From NCBI RefSeq assembly GCF_036178845.1, contig NZ_CP108070.1, forward strand, positions 2,232,001 to 2,296,000: DNA of 64,000 nucleotides, written 5' to 3'. A program made the translations under genes and the position numbers. Numbering within the stretch: the first letter of the stretch is position 1; each line of letters begins with the position of its first letter. The notes beneath the pieces were generated by a model, which had not been told where the DNA came from, did not search any database, and was given only the letters and a program-made list of their open reading frames with translations. Of the stretch, positions 32,286 through 41,269 are shown piece by piece. Origin of the DNA: Streptomyces sp. NBC_00271. Its GTDB lineage: Bacteria; Actinomycetota; Actinomycetes; Streptomycetales; Streptomycetaceae.

Positions 32286-33359
32286 CTACGCGTGAGCCAT
32301 CTCCTCCTTGAGCGCCGCCACGAACCCGTCGACGTCGTCCTCGGTCGTGTCGAAGGAGCACATCCAGCGGACGTCTCCCGCCGCCTCGTCCCAGAAGTAG
32401 AAGCGGTAGCGCTTCTGGAGCCGCTCGCTCACGTCGTGCGGGAGACGCGCGAAGACGGCGTTGGCCTGGACCGGGTGGAGGATCTCCACGCCGTGCACCG
32501 CGCGCACGCCCTCGGCCAGCCGCTGGGCCATCTGGTTGGAGTGGCGGGCGTTGCGCAGCCACAGGTCCTTGGCGAGCAGCGCCTCCAACTGCACGGAGAC
32601 GAAGCGCATCTTGGAGGCGAGCTGCATGGACAGCTTGCGCAGGTGCTTCATGTGACTGACCGCGTCCTGGTTGAGGACGACGACGGCCTCGCCGTACAGC
32701 GCGCCGTTCTTCGTCCCGCCGAGGCTCAGGAGGTCGACGCCGACCGCGTTGGTGAACGTCCGCATGGGGACGTCCAGGGAGGCGGCCGCGTTGGCTATCC
32801 GGGACCCGTCCAGGTGCACCTTCATGCCGTGCGCGTGGGCGTGGTCGCAGATCGCGCGGATCTCGTCGGGCGTGTAGAGGGTGCCCAGTTCGGTGCTCTG
32901 GGTGATCGAGACGACCTGCGGCATCGCACGGTGCTCGTCGTCCCAGCCGTAGGCCTGACGGTCGATCAGCTCGGGGGTGAGCTTGCCGTCGGGCGTGGGC
33001 ACGGTGAGCAGCTTGAGGCCGCCCATGCGCTCGGGGGCGCCGCCCTCGTCGACGTTGATGTGCGCGCTCTCCGCGCAGATCACCGCGCCCCAGCGGTCGG
33101 TGACCGCCTGGAGCGCGACCACGTTCGCGCCGGTCCCGTTGAAGACCGGGAAGGCCTCGGCGGTGGCGCCGAAGTGGCTGCGGATGATCTGCTGGAGGTT
33201 CGCCGTGTAGTCGTCCTCGCCGTACGCGACCTGGTGCCCGCCGTTGGCCAGGGCCACGGCGGCGAGCACCTCGGGGTGAGCCCCCGCGTAGTTGTCGCTG
33301 GCGAAGCCGCGGACGGCCGGGTCGTGGTGACGCCGGGCGTCGGTCTTCGGAGGGTTCAC
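32286..33359 (-). CDS. Low-specificity L-threonine aldolase family protein
   Basis: A 357-residue PLP enzyme of the aldolase/beta-eliminating lyase fold: SDNYAGAHPEV at the start, FNGTGANVVAL near 80, HLDGSRIANAA near 190-200, and the PLP lysine in LLSLGGTKNG near 220. Family members split threonine or similar beta-hydroxy amino acids to glycine and an aldehyde. The GTG at 33359 overlaps the SDR stop (GTGA), so it is translationally coupled as the last gene of the DUF6421-SDR-aldolase operon. The true substrate may differ from threonine. Confidence 0.85.
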   Translation of the reverse strand: MNPPKTDARRHHDPAVRGFASDNYAGAHPEVLAAVALANGGHQVAYGEDDYTANLQQIIRSHFGATAEAFPVFNGTGANVVALQAVTDRWGAVICAESAHINVDEGGAPERMGGLKLLTVPTPDGKLTPELIDRQAYGWDDEHRAMPQVVSITQSTELGTLYTPDEIRAICDHAHAHGMKVHLDGSRIANAAASLDVPMRTFTNAVGVDLLSLGGTKNGALYGEAVVVLNQDAVSHMKHLRKLSMQLASKMRFVSVQLEALLAKDLWLRNARHSNQMAQRLAEGVRAVHGVEILHPVQANAVFARLPHDVSERLQKRYRFYFWDEAAGDVRWMCSFDTTEDDVDGFVAALKEEMAHA

Positions 33360-34114
33360 GGCTTCTCGGTCAGCCACAGACGGTTTCCGTTCACTTCACC
33401 GGCGGGCCGCGACCAGACGTCGGCGATGGCCTCGGCCAGATCCTCGACGTCCGTGAAGCCCGCGAACTTCGCGTTCGGGCGCTCGGCGCGCATCGCGTCG
33501 TGCACCAGTGCCTTGACCACCAGGATGGCAGCCGCCGAAGTCGGCCCCTGCTCGCCCCCGGCCTTGCGGAAGTAGTCGGCCATGGCCAGCGTCCACGCCT
33601 CGGCGGCGGCCTTGGCGGCGGAGTAGGCGGCGTTGCCCGCGGTGGGCTTGCTCGCGCCGGCCGCGCTGATCAGGAGGTAGCGGCCACGGTCGCTGCGCTG
33701 CAACGCCTCGTGGAACGCGAGGGACGTGTTCTGCACCGTGCGGATGAGCAGCAGCTCCAGGAAGTCCCAGTCGTCGAGGCTCGTCCTGGTGAAGGTCTCG
33801 CTGCCCCGCCAGCCGCCGACCAGATGGACCAGGCCGTCGACATGGCCGAAGTCCTTCTCGACGCGGACGGCCCACTCGCGGGTCGACTCGAGATCGAGCA
33901 GGTCGACCGTGTCTCCCACGACGGTGGCGCCGCCGTGCCCGTAGCGGGCCGCGTCCACGGCCTCCGCGAGCCGCTCGGGATCGTTGTCCGATCCGATGAC
34001 GGTCGCGCCCGCGTCGGCGAGCCTGGCCAGCGTCGCGCGCCCGGCGGGTCCACCCGCTCCGGCGACCGCGATCACCGCGCCGCTGAGAGGTCCGTTGCCG
34101 TTTCCGTGTGCCAT
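33356..34114 (-). CDS. Short-chain dehydrogenase/reductase
   Basis: A 252-residue SDR. The nucleotide motif is AVAGAGGPAGRATL near 14-27 instead of the classic TGxxxGIG. The catalytic Ser is in LISAAGAS and the Tyr/Lys in YSAAKAAAE (about 158-166). An aspartate after beta-2 (GSDNDPER) suggests NAD preference. ATG 34114 has AGGAGG 8 bp upstream. A GTG at 34153, overlapping the DUF6421 stop, is an alternative. Middle gene of the operon; it may oxidise or reduce the product of its neighbours. Confidence 0.85.
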   Translation of the reverse strand: MAHGNGNGPLSGAVIAVAGAGGPAGRATLARLADAGATVIGSDNDPERLAEAVDAARYGHGGATVVGDTVDLLDLESTREWAVRVEKDFGHVDGLVHLVGGWRGSETFTRTSLDDWDFLELLLIRTVQNTSLAFHEALQRSDRGRYLLISAAGASKPTAGNAAYSAAKAAAEAWTLAMADYFRKAGGEQGPTSAAAILVVKALVHDAMRAERPNAKFAGFTDVEDLAEAIADVWSRPAGEVNGNRLWLTEKP

Positions 34115-34149
34115 CGCCTTCGCCTCCTGAACATCCCCGGTACGAGCGC

Positions 34150-35547
34150 TCACGCGGCGGCCCGCTCGGCGCTCGTCGCGGTGATGCCCTTGGTGGAGGC
34201 GATCACGTTCTTCAGTTTCTTGGAGAGCGCCTCATAGAACATGCTCAGCGGAAACTCGTCCGGAAGCACGTCGTCGACGAGCTTACGGGGCGGCTGGGTC
34301 AGATCGAGGGCGTCCGGGCCCTTGGCCCAGCGGGAGCCGGGGTGCGGGGCGAGGTAGGTGGAGACGAGCTCGTACGCCTTGAACCAGTGGACGAGCTTGG
34401 GACGGTCGATGCCGGCCCGGTAGAGGTCCTCGATCTCGGCGCACAGCTGGTTGGTGATCCGCGGGGCACGCTGCCAGTCGATGTGCAGCTTGTTGTCGGT
34501 CCAGCGGACGACGTCGTGCTGGTGCAGGTAGGCGAAGAGGAGCTGGCCGCCGAGACCGTCGTAGTTGCGGACGCGGTCGCCGGTGACGGGGAAACGGAAC
34601 ATCCGGTCGAAGAGCACCGCGTACTGCACGTCACGGCCGTGCTGGTGGCCCTCGGCCTCCAGCTTCACGGCCTCCTTGAAGGCGGTGAGGTCGCAGCGCA
34701 GCTCCTCGAGGCCGTACATCCAGAACGGCTGGCGCTGCTTGATCATGAACGGGTCGAACGGCAGGTCGCCGTGGCTGTGGGTGCGGTCGTGGACCATGTC
34801 CCACAGCACGAAGGCCTGCTCGCAGCGGTCCTGGTCGTGGACCATCGCGGCGATGTCCTCGGGCAGCTGAAGGCCCAGGACGTCCACGGCGGCGTCGGTG
34901 ACGGCGCGGAAGCGGGCGGCCTCGCGGTCGCAGAAGATGCCGCCCCAGGAGAATCGTTCCGGCGCCTCGCGCACGGCGATCGTCTCCGGGAAGAGGACGG
35001 CCGAGTTGGTGTCGTAGCCCGCCGTGAAATCCTCGAAGGTGATGCCGCAGAACAGCGGGTTGTCGTAGCGGGTGCGCTCCAGCTCCGCCAGCCAGTCCGG
35101 CCAGACCATGCGCAGCACGACCGCCTCGAAGTTGCGGTCCAGGTTGCCGTTCTGCGTGTACATCGGGAAGACGACCAGATGCTGGAGACCGTCCTCGCGG
35201 TGCGCGGCGGGCTGGAAGGCCAGCAGGGAGTCCAGGAAGTCGGGCACCTGGAAGCCACCGTCGACCCAGCGGCGCAGGTCCTTCACGAGCGCCTCGTGGT
35301 ACTCGGCGTCGTGCGGCAGCAGCGGGGCGAGCCGCTCGATGGCGTCTATGGCACGGCCTACGGCCCGATCGACATCGGCCGCGTCCGGGGCACCCTCGGC
35401 CTCGAAGTCGATCGACCCGTCCTTGGACTGCCAGGGCCGGATCTCCTCCACGGCATCCTTGAGCACAGGCCAAGCCGGGTGCTCCACCACCCTGCCCACG
35501 GGAGGAACCCGCTCCTCCAGACCCACTGACACAAGAATTTCCGTCAT
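34150..35547 (-). CDS. DUF6421 family protein, possible metal-dependent enzyme
   Basis: A 465-residue cytosolic protein with no signal or membrane segment. It is rich in conserved-looking His/Asp/Glu clusters: FVLWDMVHDRTHSHGDLPFDP near 260-280, WMYGLEELRCDLTAFKEAVKLEAEGHQHGRD near 290-320, and YLHQHDVVRWTDNKLHIDW near 350-370. These look like metal or helical-bundle active-site residues, but no known enzyme family is recognised. A strong GGAGG site precedes the ATG. It heads an overlapping operon with an SDR and a threonine-aldolase-like enzyme. Confidence 0.8.
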   Translation of the reverse strand: MTEILVSVGLEERVPPVGRVVEHPAWPVLKDAVEEIRPWQSKDGSIDFEAEGAPDAADVDRAVGRAIDAIERLAPLLPHDAEYHEALVKDLRRWVDGGFQVPDFLDSLLAFQPAAHREDGLQHLVVFPMYTQNGNLDRNFEAVVLRMVWPDWLAELERTRYDNPLFCGITFEDFTAGYDTNSAVLFPETIAVREAPERFSWGGIFCDREAARFRAVTDAAVDVLGLQLPEDIAAMVHDQDRCEQAFVLWDMVHDRTHSHGDLPFDPFMIKQRQPFWMYGLEELRCDLTAFKEAVKLEAEGHQHGRDVQYAVLFDRMFRFPVTGDRVRNYDGLGGQLLFAYLHQHDVVRWTDNKLHIDWQRAPRITNQLCAEIEDLYRAGIDRPKLVHWFKAYELVSTYLAPHPGSRWAKGPDALDLTQPPRKLVDDVLPDEFPLSMFYEALSKKLKNVIASTKGITATSAERAAA

Positions 35548-35972
35548 CTCTCACCCTCCACGGGAGAACCTCGCGTATGCACACCGTATGTAAACGAGGT
35601 TCCTTCCCGCAAGGGGAGACTCGATAGATTATCCTGCACCACCCCTACTTCACCGCTCTTTTTCCTGCCGGATACCGTGGGGGCGATTACTTCCCCTATA
35701 GGGCGCCGGGTACACGGACATCCGCGGGAAGGACCGGGAAGTGGCAGGAGCAACGGCTCCGGGCGCTCGGGGTCAACCGCCACGAGACTCGCCCACGCCC
35801 GGGTGACGCGCCCCGGCGGCAACGGCCCGCTCTCCCCTTGCGGCAGACACGCCCTGCCTGGCGTACGAGCGGGTACATCGCGCGGCGGGACGATTAGGCT
35901 GCGGCCTTGCCGCGTGGGTGCCGCCGAGACCACGCGCGAGCCGAGCCGCCGTCGACGGAAGCGAGTCGAATC
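35548..35972. other. Long intergenic region with an inverted repeat before DUF6421
   Basis: No gene is supported in these 425 bp. Near the DUF6421 start, GAACCTCG (35566-35573) and CGAGGTTC (35595-35602) form a perfect 8-bp inverted repeat around 21 bp. Inside the spacer CGTATG occurs twice. It is a possible operator. The stretch 35630-35720 is unusually AT-rich for this genome and may hold promoters for both neighbours. Confidence 0.5.
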
Positions 35973-36656
35973 TTGAACTTCCTCACCATCGGTCATCGCG
36001 GAGTGATGGGTGTAGAACCCGAGAACACCCTCCGTTCCTTCATCGCCGCCCAGCACGCGGGCCTCGACCTGATCGAACTCGATCTGCATCTGAGCAAGGA
36101 CGGCGCGCTGGTCGTCATGCACGACGCGGACGTGGACCGTACGACCGACGGCTCGGGGCCGATCGCCGAGATGACCCTCGCCGAGCTGCGCGCCCTGGAC
36201 GCCGGGCACGGTGAGCGCGTGCCCGTCTTCGAAGAGGTCCTGGACACCATCAGGGCGCCGCTGCAGGCCGAGATCAAGGACACGGCGGCGGCGCGGGCGC
36301 TCGCCGAGGTGATGCACCGGCGCGATCTGGTGGGGCGGGTGGAGGTGTCGTCGTTCCACGACGAGGCGATCGCCGAGATCACTCGGCTCGTGCCGGGCGT
36401 CCGCACGGCGCTCATCGCGAGCCGCTACGGCATCGATGTCGTGGACCGCGCCGTGGAGGTCGGCGCCGCCACCGTCTGCCTCAACATCCGCCGGCTGACC
36501 CTGGAGGTCGTCGAGCACGCCCGCAAGGCGGATCTGCGGATCATCGGCTGGGTGGTGAACACCCAGGACCACCTGCGGCTGGTGCGGGCCCTGGAGCTGG
36601 ACGGCGCGACCACCGACTATCCCCAGATCAAACGCACCGGCCGCTTCACGGCCTGA
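35973..36656 (+). CDS. Glycerophosphodiester phosphodiesterase
   Basis: A 227-residue cytosolic GDPD. Signature residues are TIGHRGVMGVEPENTLRSF (catalytic His and metal Glu near 7-17), IELDLHLSKDGALVVMHD (metal ligands and second His near 37-54), and LQAEIKDT for a further metal ligand. It cleaves glycerophosphodiesters to glycerol-3-phosphate and an alcohol. The start is TTG at 35973, directly before the conserved block, with GGAAG 11 bp upstream. It ends 3 bp from the convergent GNAT gene. Confidence 0.9.
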   Translation: MNFLTIGHRGVMGVEPENTLRSFIAAQHAGLDLIELDLHLSKDGALVVMHDADVDRTTDGSGPIAEMTLAELRALDAGHGERVPVFEEVLDTIRAPLQAEIKDTAAARALAEVMHRRDLVGRVEVSSFHDEAIAEITRLVPGVRTALIASRYGIDVVDRAVEVGAATVCLNIRRLTLEVVEHARKADLRIIGWVVNTQDHLRLVRALELDGATTDYPQIKRTGRFTA

Positions 36657-36659
36657 GGA

Positions 36660-37214
36660 TTACTGAGCGGGCTGCGCCAGGGGCTTGACCAGCAGCTCGA
36701 ACTGCAGGTCGTCGCGCTGCGGAATGCCGAAGCGCTCGTCGCCGTACGGGAAGGGAGTCATCTTTCCCGTACGGCGGTAGCCGCGCCGCTCGTACCAGGC
36801 GATGAGGTCCTCGCGTGCGGAGATCACGGTCATGTGCATCTCCGCGACACCCCAGGTCTCGTGGGCGTGCCGCTCCGCCTCGGCGATGATCACCTTGCCG
36901 AGTCCGCCGCCCTGGAGTGCCGGGCTGACCGCGAACATGCCGAAGTAGGCGTGGTCGCCGCGGTGTTCGAGCTGGCAGCAGGCGACGACGGCGCCGTCCC
37001 GCTCCACGGTCAGGAGGCGGCTGCCCGGCGACTTGATGACGGCGAGCACGCCCTCCGGGTCGGTCCGCTGACCTTCGAGGATGTCCGCCTCCGTGGTCCA
37101 ACCGGTCCGGCTGGAGTCCCCGCGGTAGGCCGACTCGATCAGCGCGACGAGGGCGTCCACATCGGCGTCGGTGGCATCGCGGAAGGTCAGTCCGGTGGCG
37201 GCGGCGGTGTCCAT
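36660..37214 (-). CDS. GNAT family N-acetyltransferase
   Basis: A 184-residue acetyltransferase. The acetyl-CoA motif is MFAVSPALQGGGLGKVIIAEAERHA (about 93-117), with Q/RxxGxG/A visible as QGGGLG. The downstream WYERRGYRRTGKMTPFP is typical. A small-molecule or protein amine is acetylated; the target is unknown. ATG 37214 has GGAG 9 bp upstream. Confidence 0.88.
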   Translation of the reverse strand: MDTAAATGLTFRDATDADVDALVALIESAYRGDSSRTGWTTEADILEGQRTDPEGVLAVIKSPGSRLLTVERDGAVVACCQLEHRGDHAYFGMFAVSPALQGGGLGKVIIAEAERHAHETWGVAEMHMTVISAREDLIAWYERRGYRRTGKMTPFPYGDERFGIPQRDDLQFELLVKPLAQPAQ

Positions 37215-37298
37215 GGAACGGTTCTCCGAAATCTCTGGCGCGGCACGGGCACCGCTGAGCGTAACGCCCCCACCCTTGAGGCCCTAGGCTCCGGGTGC

Positions 37299-37691
37299 AT
37301 GGTGCATGTACTGAGCAGTCGGATCCTTCTGCGGCCCACCGACCCGGAGCGCTCCCGCTTCTTCTACGGCGAGCGGCTGGGGCTCGCCGTCCACCGGGAG
37401 TTCGGGACAGGGCCCGAGCGCGGCACGGTCTACTTCCTCGGCGGCGGCTTCCTGGAGGTCTCGGGCCGCTCCGCGACCCCGCCCTCGCCCGCGCTCAGGC
37501 TGTGGCTCCAGGTGGCCGACGCCGACGCGGCGTACGAGGAACTGTCGGCGGCCGGGGTCGACATCGTGCGCCCGCCGGTGAAGGAGCCGTGGGGGCTGAT
37601 CGAGATGTGGATCGCGGATCCGGACGGTGTCGAGATCGTGCTCGTGGAGATCCCGGCGGATCATCCGCTGCGCTACCGCCCCGGAATCTGA
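37299..37691 (+). CDS. VOC (glyoxalase/bleomycin resistance) family protein
   Basis: A 130-residue single-module VOC protein: beta-alpha-beta repeats with SSRILLRPTDPERSRFFYGERLGL at the start, and IADPDGVEIVLVEIP near the end, where the Glu is a typical metal ligand. VOC proteins bind metals for isomerisation, ring cleavage or drug sequestration; the role is not predictable here. It stands 89 bp before a second, two-module VOC gene. Confidence 0.85.
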   Translation: MVHVLSSRILLRPTDPERSRFFYGERLGLAVHREFGTGPERGTVYFLGGGFLEVSGRSATPPSPALRLWLQVADADAAYEELSAAGVDIVRPPVKEPWGLIEMWIADPDGVEIVLVEIPADHPLRYRPGI

Positions 37692-37780
37692 GCGCACGAC
37701 GCCCTGCGCCGGATGGCCACGGCCAGGGCACGGGCATAGCGTGCTGGAGGGGCCTTCTGGCGCAAGGGCGGAGGAACGTC

Positions 37781-38545
37781 ATGAAGCTCGACAAGCCGGT
37801 GACCGGCGGTCCGTGCTGGACCGAACTCGGGACCAGTGATCTGGAGGCGGCCAAGCGCTTCTACGCCGATCTGTTCGGCTGGCGCCCGGAGACCGACCCG
37901 CGCCAGGAGGCGGGGGGCTACACGGTCGCGCACCTCGGCGACGCACCGGTCGCGGCGATCTCCCCGCTGTACCAGGAGTCGCAGCCCGTCGCCTGGAACG
38001 TGTCCTTCGCGGTGGCCGACGCCGACACCGCCGTGGACGCGGTGCAGGCCGCGGGCGGCACGGTCGTCCTCGGCCCGATGGACGTGTTCGACGTCGGGCG
38101 TTTCGCAGTGGTGTTCGACCCGACCGGCGCGGCCTTCCAGCTGTGGCAGGCGCGGGCCTTCCCGGGCGCGGGGCTGTTCAACGCGCCGGGCGCGCTCGGC
38201 TGGGTGGAACTGCTGACGCGCGCCCCGGACCGGGCCGTCGAGTTCTACACCACGGTCTTCGGCTGGACCGTGAACGCCTCCGAGCACTACACGCAGTGGG
38301 GCATCGAGGGAGCCGACTTCGGCGGCATGGTGGCGATGGACGACAACTTCCCGCACGCGGTGCCGCCGCACTGGCTGCCGTACTTCGCCGTCGAGGACGT
38401 GGACGCCACCGCGAACGCCACCGTCGGGGCGGGCGGCAGCATTCTCATGGAGCCCACGTCCGTGCCGGACGGCCCCCGGATCGCCGTCCTGCGGGACCCG
38501 CAGGGGGCGTTCTTCGGGGTTCATGTGGCGGGCGAGGAGGGCTAG
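37781..38545 (+). CDS. Two-module VOC family protein
   Basis: A 254-residue protein with two tandem VOC modules (about 10-122 and 137-252). Each starts with a WxEL...DxxxAxxFYxxxFGW pattern: CWTELGTSDLEAAKRFYADLFGW and WVELLTRAPDRAVEFYTTVFGW. Each ends with a DPxGAxF segment (FDPTGAAFQLW, RDPQGAFFGV). GGAGG stands 6 bp before the ATG. Relatives in actinobacteria are often annotated hydroxylase or glyoxalase without proof. Confidence 0.88.
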   Translation: MKLDKPVTGGPCWTELGTSDLEAAKRFYADLFGWRPETDPRQEAGGYTVAHLGDAPVAAISPLYQESQPVAWNVSFAVADADTAVDAVQAAGGTVVLGPMDVFDVGRFAVVFDPTGAAFQLWQARAFPGAGLFNAPGALGWVELLTRAPDRAVEFYTTVFGWTVNASEHYTQWGIEGADFGGMVAMDDNFPHAVPPHWLPYFAVEDVDATANATVGAGGSILMEPTSVPDGPRIAVLRDPQGAFFGVHVAGEEG

Positions 38546-38564
38546 CCGGACGCTCGACCGGACC

Positions 38565-41162
38565 TCATGCCAGGGGTGTCACCGCCACCTGGTCGATGAC
38601 CGGCGCGTACGCGGAGCGCTGATGGTGGGCGTTGGTGGTGTCGCCGTCGAAGTCGGGCCGTTCGTCGGCGGTGAACGTGAGGGTGTTGGTGCCCTCGTTC
38701 AGGGTGACGGGGACGGCGAGGTCCCAGAAGTTGTTGAAGTGGAAGGTGGTGGGGAAGAGGATCCGGTGCGCCGGCGCCCCGTTCACGGACAGGTCCGCGT
38801 GGCGGCAGACCGGATCGGGGTTGTAGTGGGTGGCCGGGGGCTGCTCGCCGTTGGAGTAGCGGACGGTCAGGGCATGACGTCCGGTGCGTGTCGCCGTGAC
38901 GATCAGGGTAAGGGCGTTGTCCGGCCCCCGACCGATTCCCTCGACCGCCTTCCCGCCGGTGGCGAAGGTGTGGGCGCCCGTCACCTTGGCCTCGCCCGTC
39001 ACCGTGCCCTCCTCGGCGGGGTACACGGTGGTCTCGAGGCGTCCGGTTCCCGGTCCGACGCACAGCCGGTCGAGGACGACGCGCTCCGAAGTGCCGGTCA
39101 CCGTCACCTTGTTGATGCCGCCTGCCAGGAACAGCGGGATCCCGTCCCGGTCGAGACCTCCGACCTCCACCCCGTTGACCGTCAACAACCCTTCTCCCAG
39201 TCCGATTTGATCAACCGTCACGAACGCCTCGCCGTCGGCGGCCGCGTGCACCCAGAATGTGGCGGTCCCTCCCGGCGGCAGCAGTACGGCACCCGGCCCG
39301 CGGGCGCCGCGGTGCTCGTACGTCACGCGGGCGCCGGCGCCGAGGTCCGCGTACACGGCCTCGTACAGCGCGGGCGCGGTCACGTGCGCGTCCCGCAGGA
39401 CGAGGTCGATCCGGTCGATGATCGCGTCGCCCTTGGTGGCGCCGAGGTCAGGGTCCCGCGCGGACAGGGTGAGCGTGTGCGCGCCCGCCGTCAGCTCCAC
39501 CCGGGTGTCGGTGTGCCCCCAGACGACCGGCTTGTAGCCGAGGGGGAGGCGCAGCTCCTGGGGGTCCGCTCCGTCGACACGCAGGAAGACATTGGTGGGG
39601 CCCTGCTCCCGCACGAGTTCGTGGAGGTTGTGGGAGTTGGCGAGGACACTCAGGTCGTACGTACCGTCCTGCGGGACCTCGACACAGAAGGCGACGGCGA
39701 GGTCGGAGCCGGTGCGCAGTCCGCCGACGTGGTAGGTGCCCGAGGTGGCGAACCTGTCGACGTCGGAGGGGGATCCCTCGGGCCCGTTCCTCGAGTGACC
39801 CTCGCCCGTGCAGGTCGCGTTCTCCGCGTGGTACGACCGGCGCCAGCCGATCGAGGGCGGCGCGAGGACCCCGTCGCCGCCGGGCGAGAGGATCACCTCG
39901 TAGGCGGACATCGCGTCGAGGTCGGCGAGGGGAAGGAGCACCCTGCCTTCGCCGACGGGCAGTTCGAGGTCCTTGATGCGCAACGGCTGTGCCGAGGCGC
40001 CGACTTGGCCGGTCCACGGGATCTCGTGGAGCCTCGCGTGGACCGTGCCGCCGAAGATCTCGGCGGGGACGTTCTCGAAGACGAGATCCGCGGCGCCGCC
40101 GCTGCCGCCGAACAGGGCGCGGGCCTGGCGCTTGTCCCGGTCGAGCGTGGCGACGCCCTGGAGGGTGTACTGGGCATTGGGGTGCGGCGCCCGTACGTGG
40201 ACCGTGCGGCCGGTCATCCGGCCGTAGGTGTGGAACAGCCACCACTGGCCGTTGCCCTTGTTCGCCTCGACCGCCGAGTCGTTGAGGTTGCCGTCGATGT
40301 TCCAGTACGCCATGTCGGCGTCGATCTTCGACTCCTCGATGGCGGAGATCCACTGGATCATCTGCCCGGGCACGGACAGGTGGTAGTTGTGCGCGTACTC
40401 GTTGATGTTGACGGGGAGGGGGCCGATACCCAACTCCCGCTCCATGTCGCGGTACTTGGCGACGTTCGTACGGATCGCGGCGGGCGTCGACAGCTCGTGC
40501 CAGGTCACCACGTCCGGGAGGACGTCGTGGGCCTTGGCGAACTCCAGGAAGCCCCGCACCTCCTCGTACAGGACGCAGGTGTTGGGGCCCGCGATGCGCG
40601 CGTGCGGGTCGAGGTCCTTGATGAGGTGGTGGAGGTCCTTCCAGGCGGCGAAGTAGTGCCGCGGGTCGGTGTGCCAGGAGGTCTTGTCGTAGCTCCACTC
40701 CCCCGTGCCGAACATGTTGCCTTCGGGTTCGTTGAACGGTACGTAGACGATGTGGGACTTGAGGGCACCCGTCGTCAGGACCTGCCTGACCTGCTTCTCC
40801 ACCCTGGCCCGGTAGTCGGCGAGGCGTTCCTCGCCGGTGGCGCCCGGCCACTGGTAGGGGAAGCCGCGGTAGATGTCGGTCATGTAGAGGTAGACGTCCC
40901 TGCCTCCGCAGTCCACGAAGGAGGGCAGGATGTCGAGGGCGTCGGCGCCGGGGTGCTGGGTGCCGTCCTGGGCCTTGGTCGACACCGTGCGCACGTACAT
41001 GCCCTCGACCACGTTGCGACTGGGCACTCCGTCGCCGTACAGGCCGTAGAGCGTGCCGCTCGCCCCGCCGTGGAAGGCGCCGGTGTCGGTGCCGAGGTCG
41101 ATGGTGAGCGTCTCGGTGTCTGCTGCCACTGCGCCTCCGCGGTCACTCTGCTTGTTCGACAT
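38565..41162 (-). CDS. Large clan GH-A glycoside hydrolase-like protein with carbohydrate-binding modules
   Basis: An 865-residue protein. The N-terminal barrel (about 20-330) has two clan-A glutamates: Glu145 in VPFNEPEGN (acid/base NEP motif) and Glu255 in VNINEYAHNYH (nucleophile). This suggests a GH39- or GH30-like enzyme. A beta-sandwich follows (about 335-430), then two or three CBM6/CBM35-like modules: about 435-600, then further modules with VNGVEVGGL and the C-terminal TFHFNNFWDLAVPVTLNEGTNTLTF. There is no signal peptide, odd for such a modular enzyme. GTG 41129 behind GGAGG is an alternative start. Substrate unknown. Confidence 0.75.
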   Translation of the reverse strand: MSNKQSDRGGAVAADTETLTIDLGTDTGAFHGGASGTLYGLYGDGVPSRNVVEGMYVRTVSTKAQDGTQHPGADALDILPSFVDCGGRDVYLYMTDIYRGFPYQWPGATGEERLADYRARVEKQVRQVLTTGALKSHIVYVPFNEPEGNMFGTGEWSYDKTSWHTDPRHYFAAWKDLHHLIKDLDPHARIAGPNTCVLYEEVRGFLEFAKAHDVLPDVVTWHELSTPAAIRTNVAKYRDMERELGIGPLPVNINEYAHNYHLSVPGQMIQWISAIEESKIDADMAYWNIDGNLNDSAVEANKGNGQWWLFHTYGRMTGRTVHVRAPHPNAQYTLQGVATLDRDKRQARALFGGSGGAADLVFENVPAEIFGGTVHARLHEIPWTGQVGASAQPLRIKDLELPVGEGRVLLPLADLDAMSAYEVILSPGGDGVLAPPSIGWRRSYHAENATCTGEGHSRNGPEGSPSDVDRFATSGTYHVGGLRTGSDLAVAFCVEVPQDGTYDLSVLANSHNLHELVREQGPTNVFLRVDGADPQELRLPLGYKPVVWGHTDTRVELTAGAHTLTLSARDPDLGATKGDAIIDRIDLVLRDAHVTAPALYEAVYADLGAGARVTYEHRGARGPGAVLLPPGGTATFWVHAAADGEAFVTVDQIGLGEGLLTVNGVEVGGLDRDGIPLFLAGGINKVTVTGTSERVVLDRLCVGPGTGRLETTVYPAEEGTVTGEAKVTGAHTFATGGKAVEGIGRGPDNALTLIVTATRTGRHALTVRYSNGEQPPATHYNPDPVCRHADLSVNGAPAHRILFPTTFHFNNFWDLAVPVTLNEGTNTLTFTADERPDFDGDTTNAHHQRSAYAPVIDQVAVTPLA

Positions 41163-41269
41163 CCCGTACGTCAGCCGGAACTCCGAACCGGGCGAGCCTG
41201 AACGTAGGAGCGGCGCGCGGCTCGTGTCAACGGCGAGTGCCCTCGAAGCGAGTGGACCCCCGGGACGCC

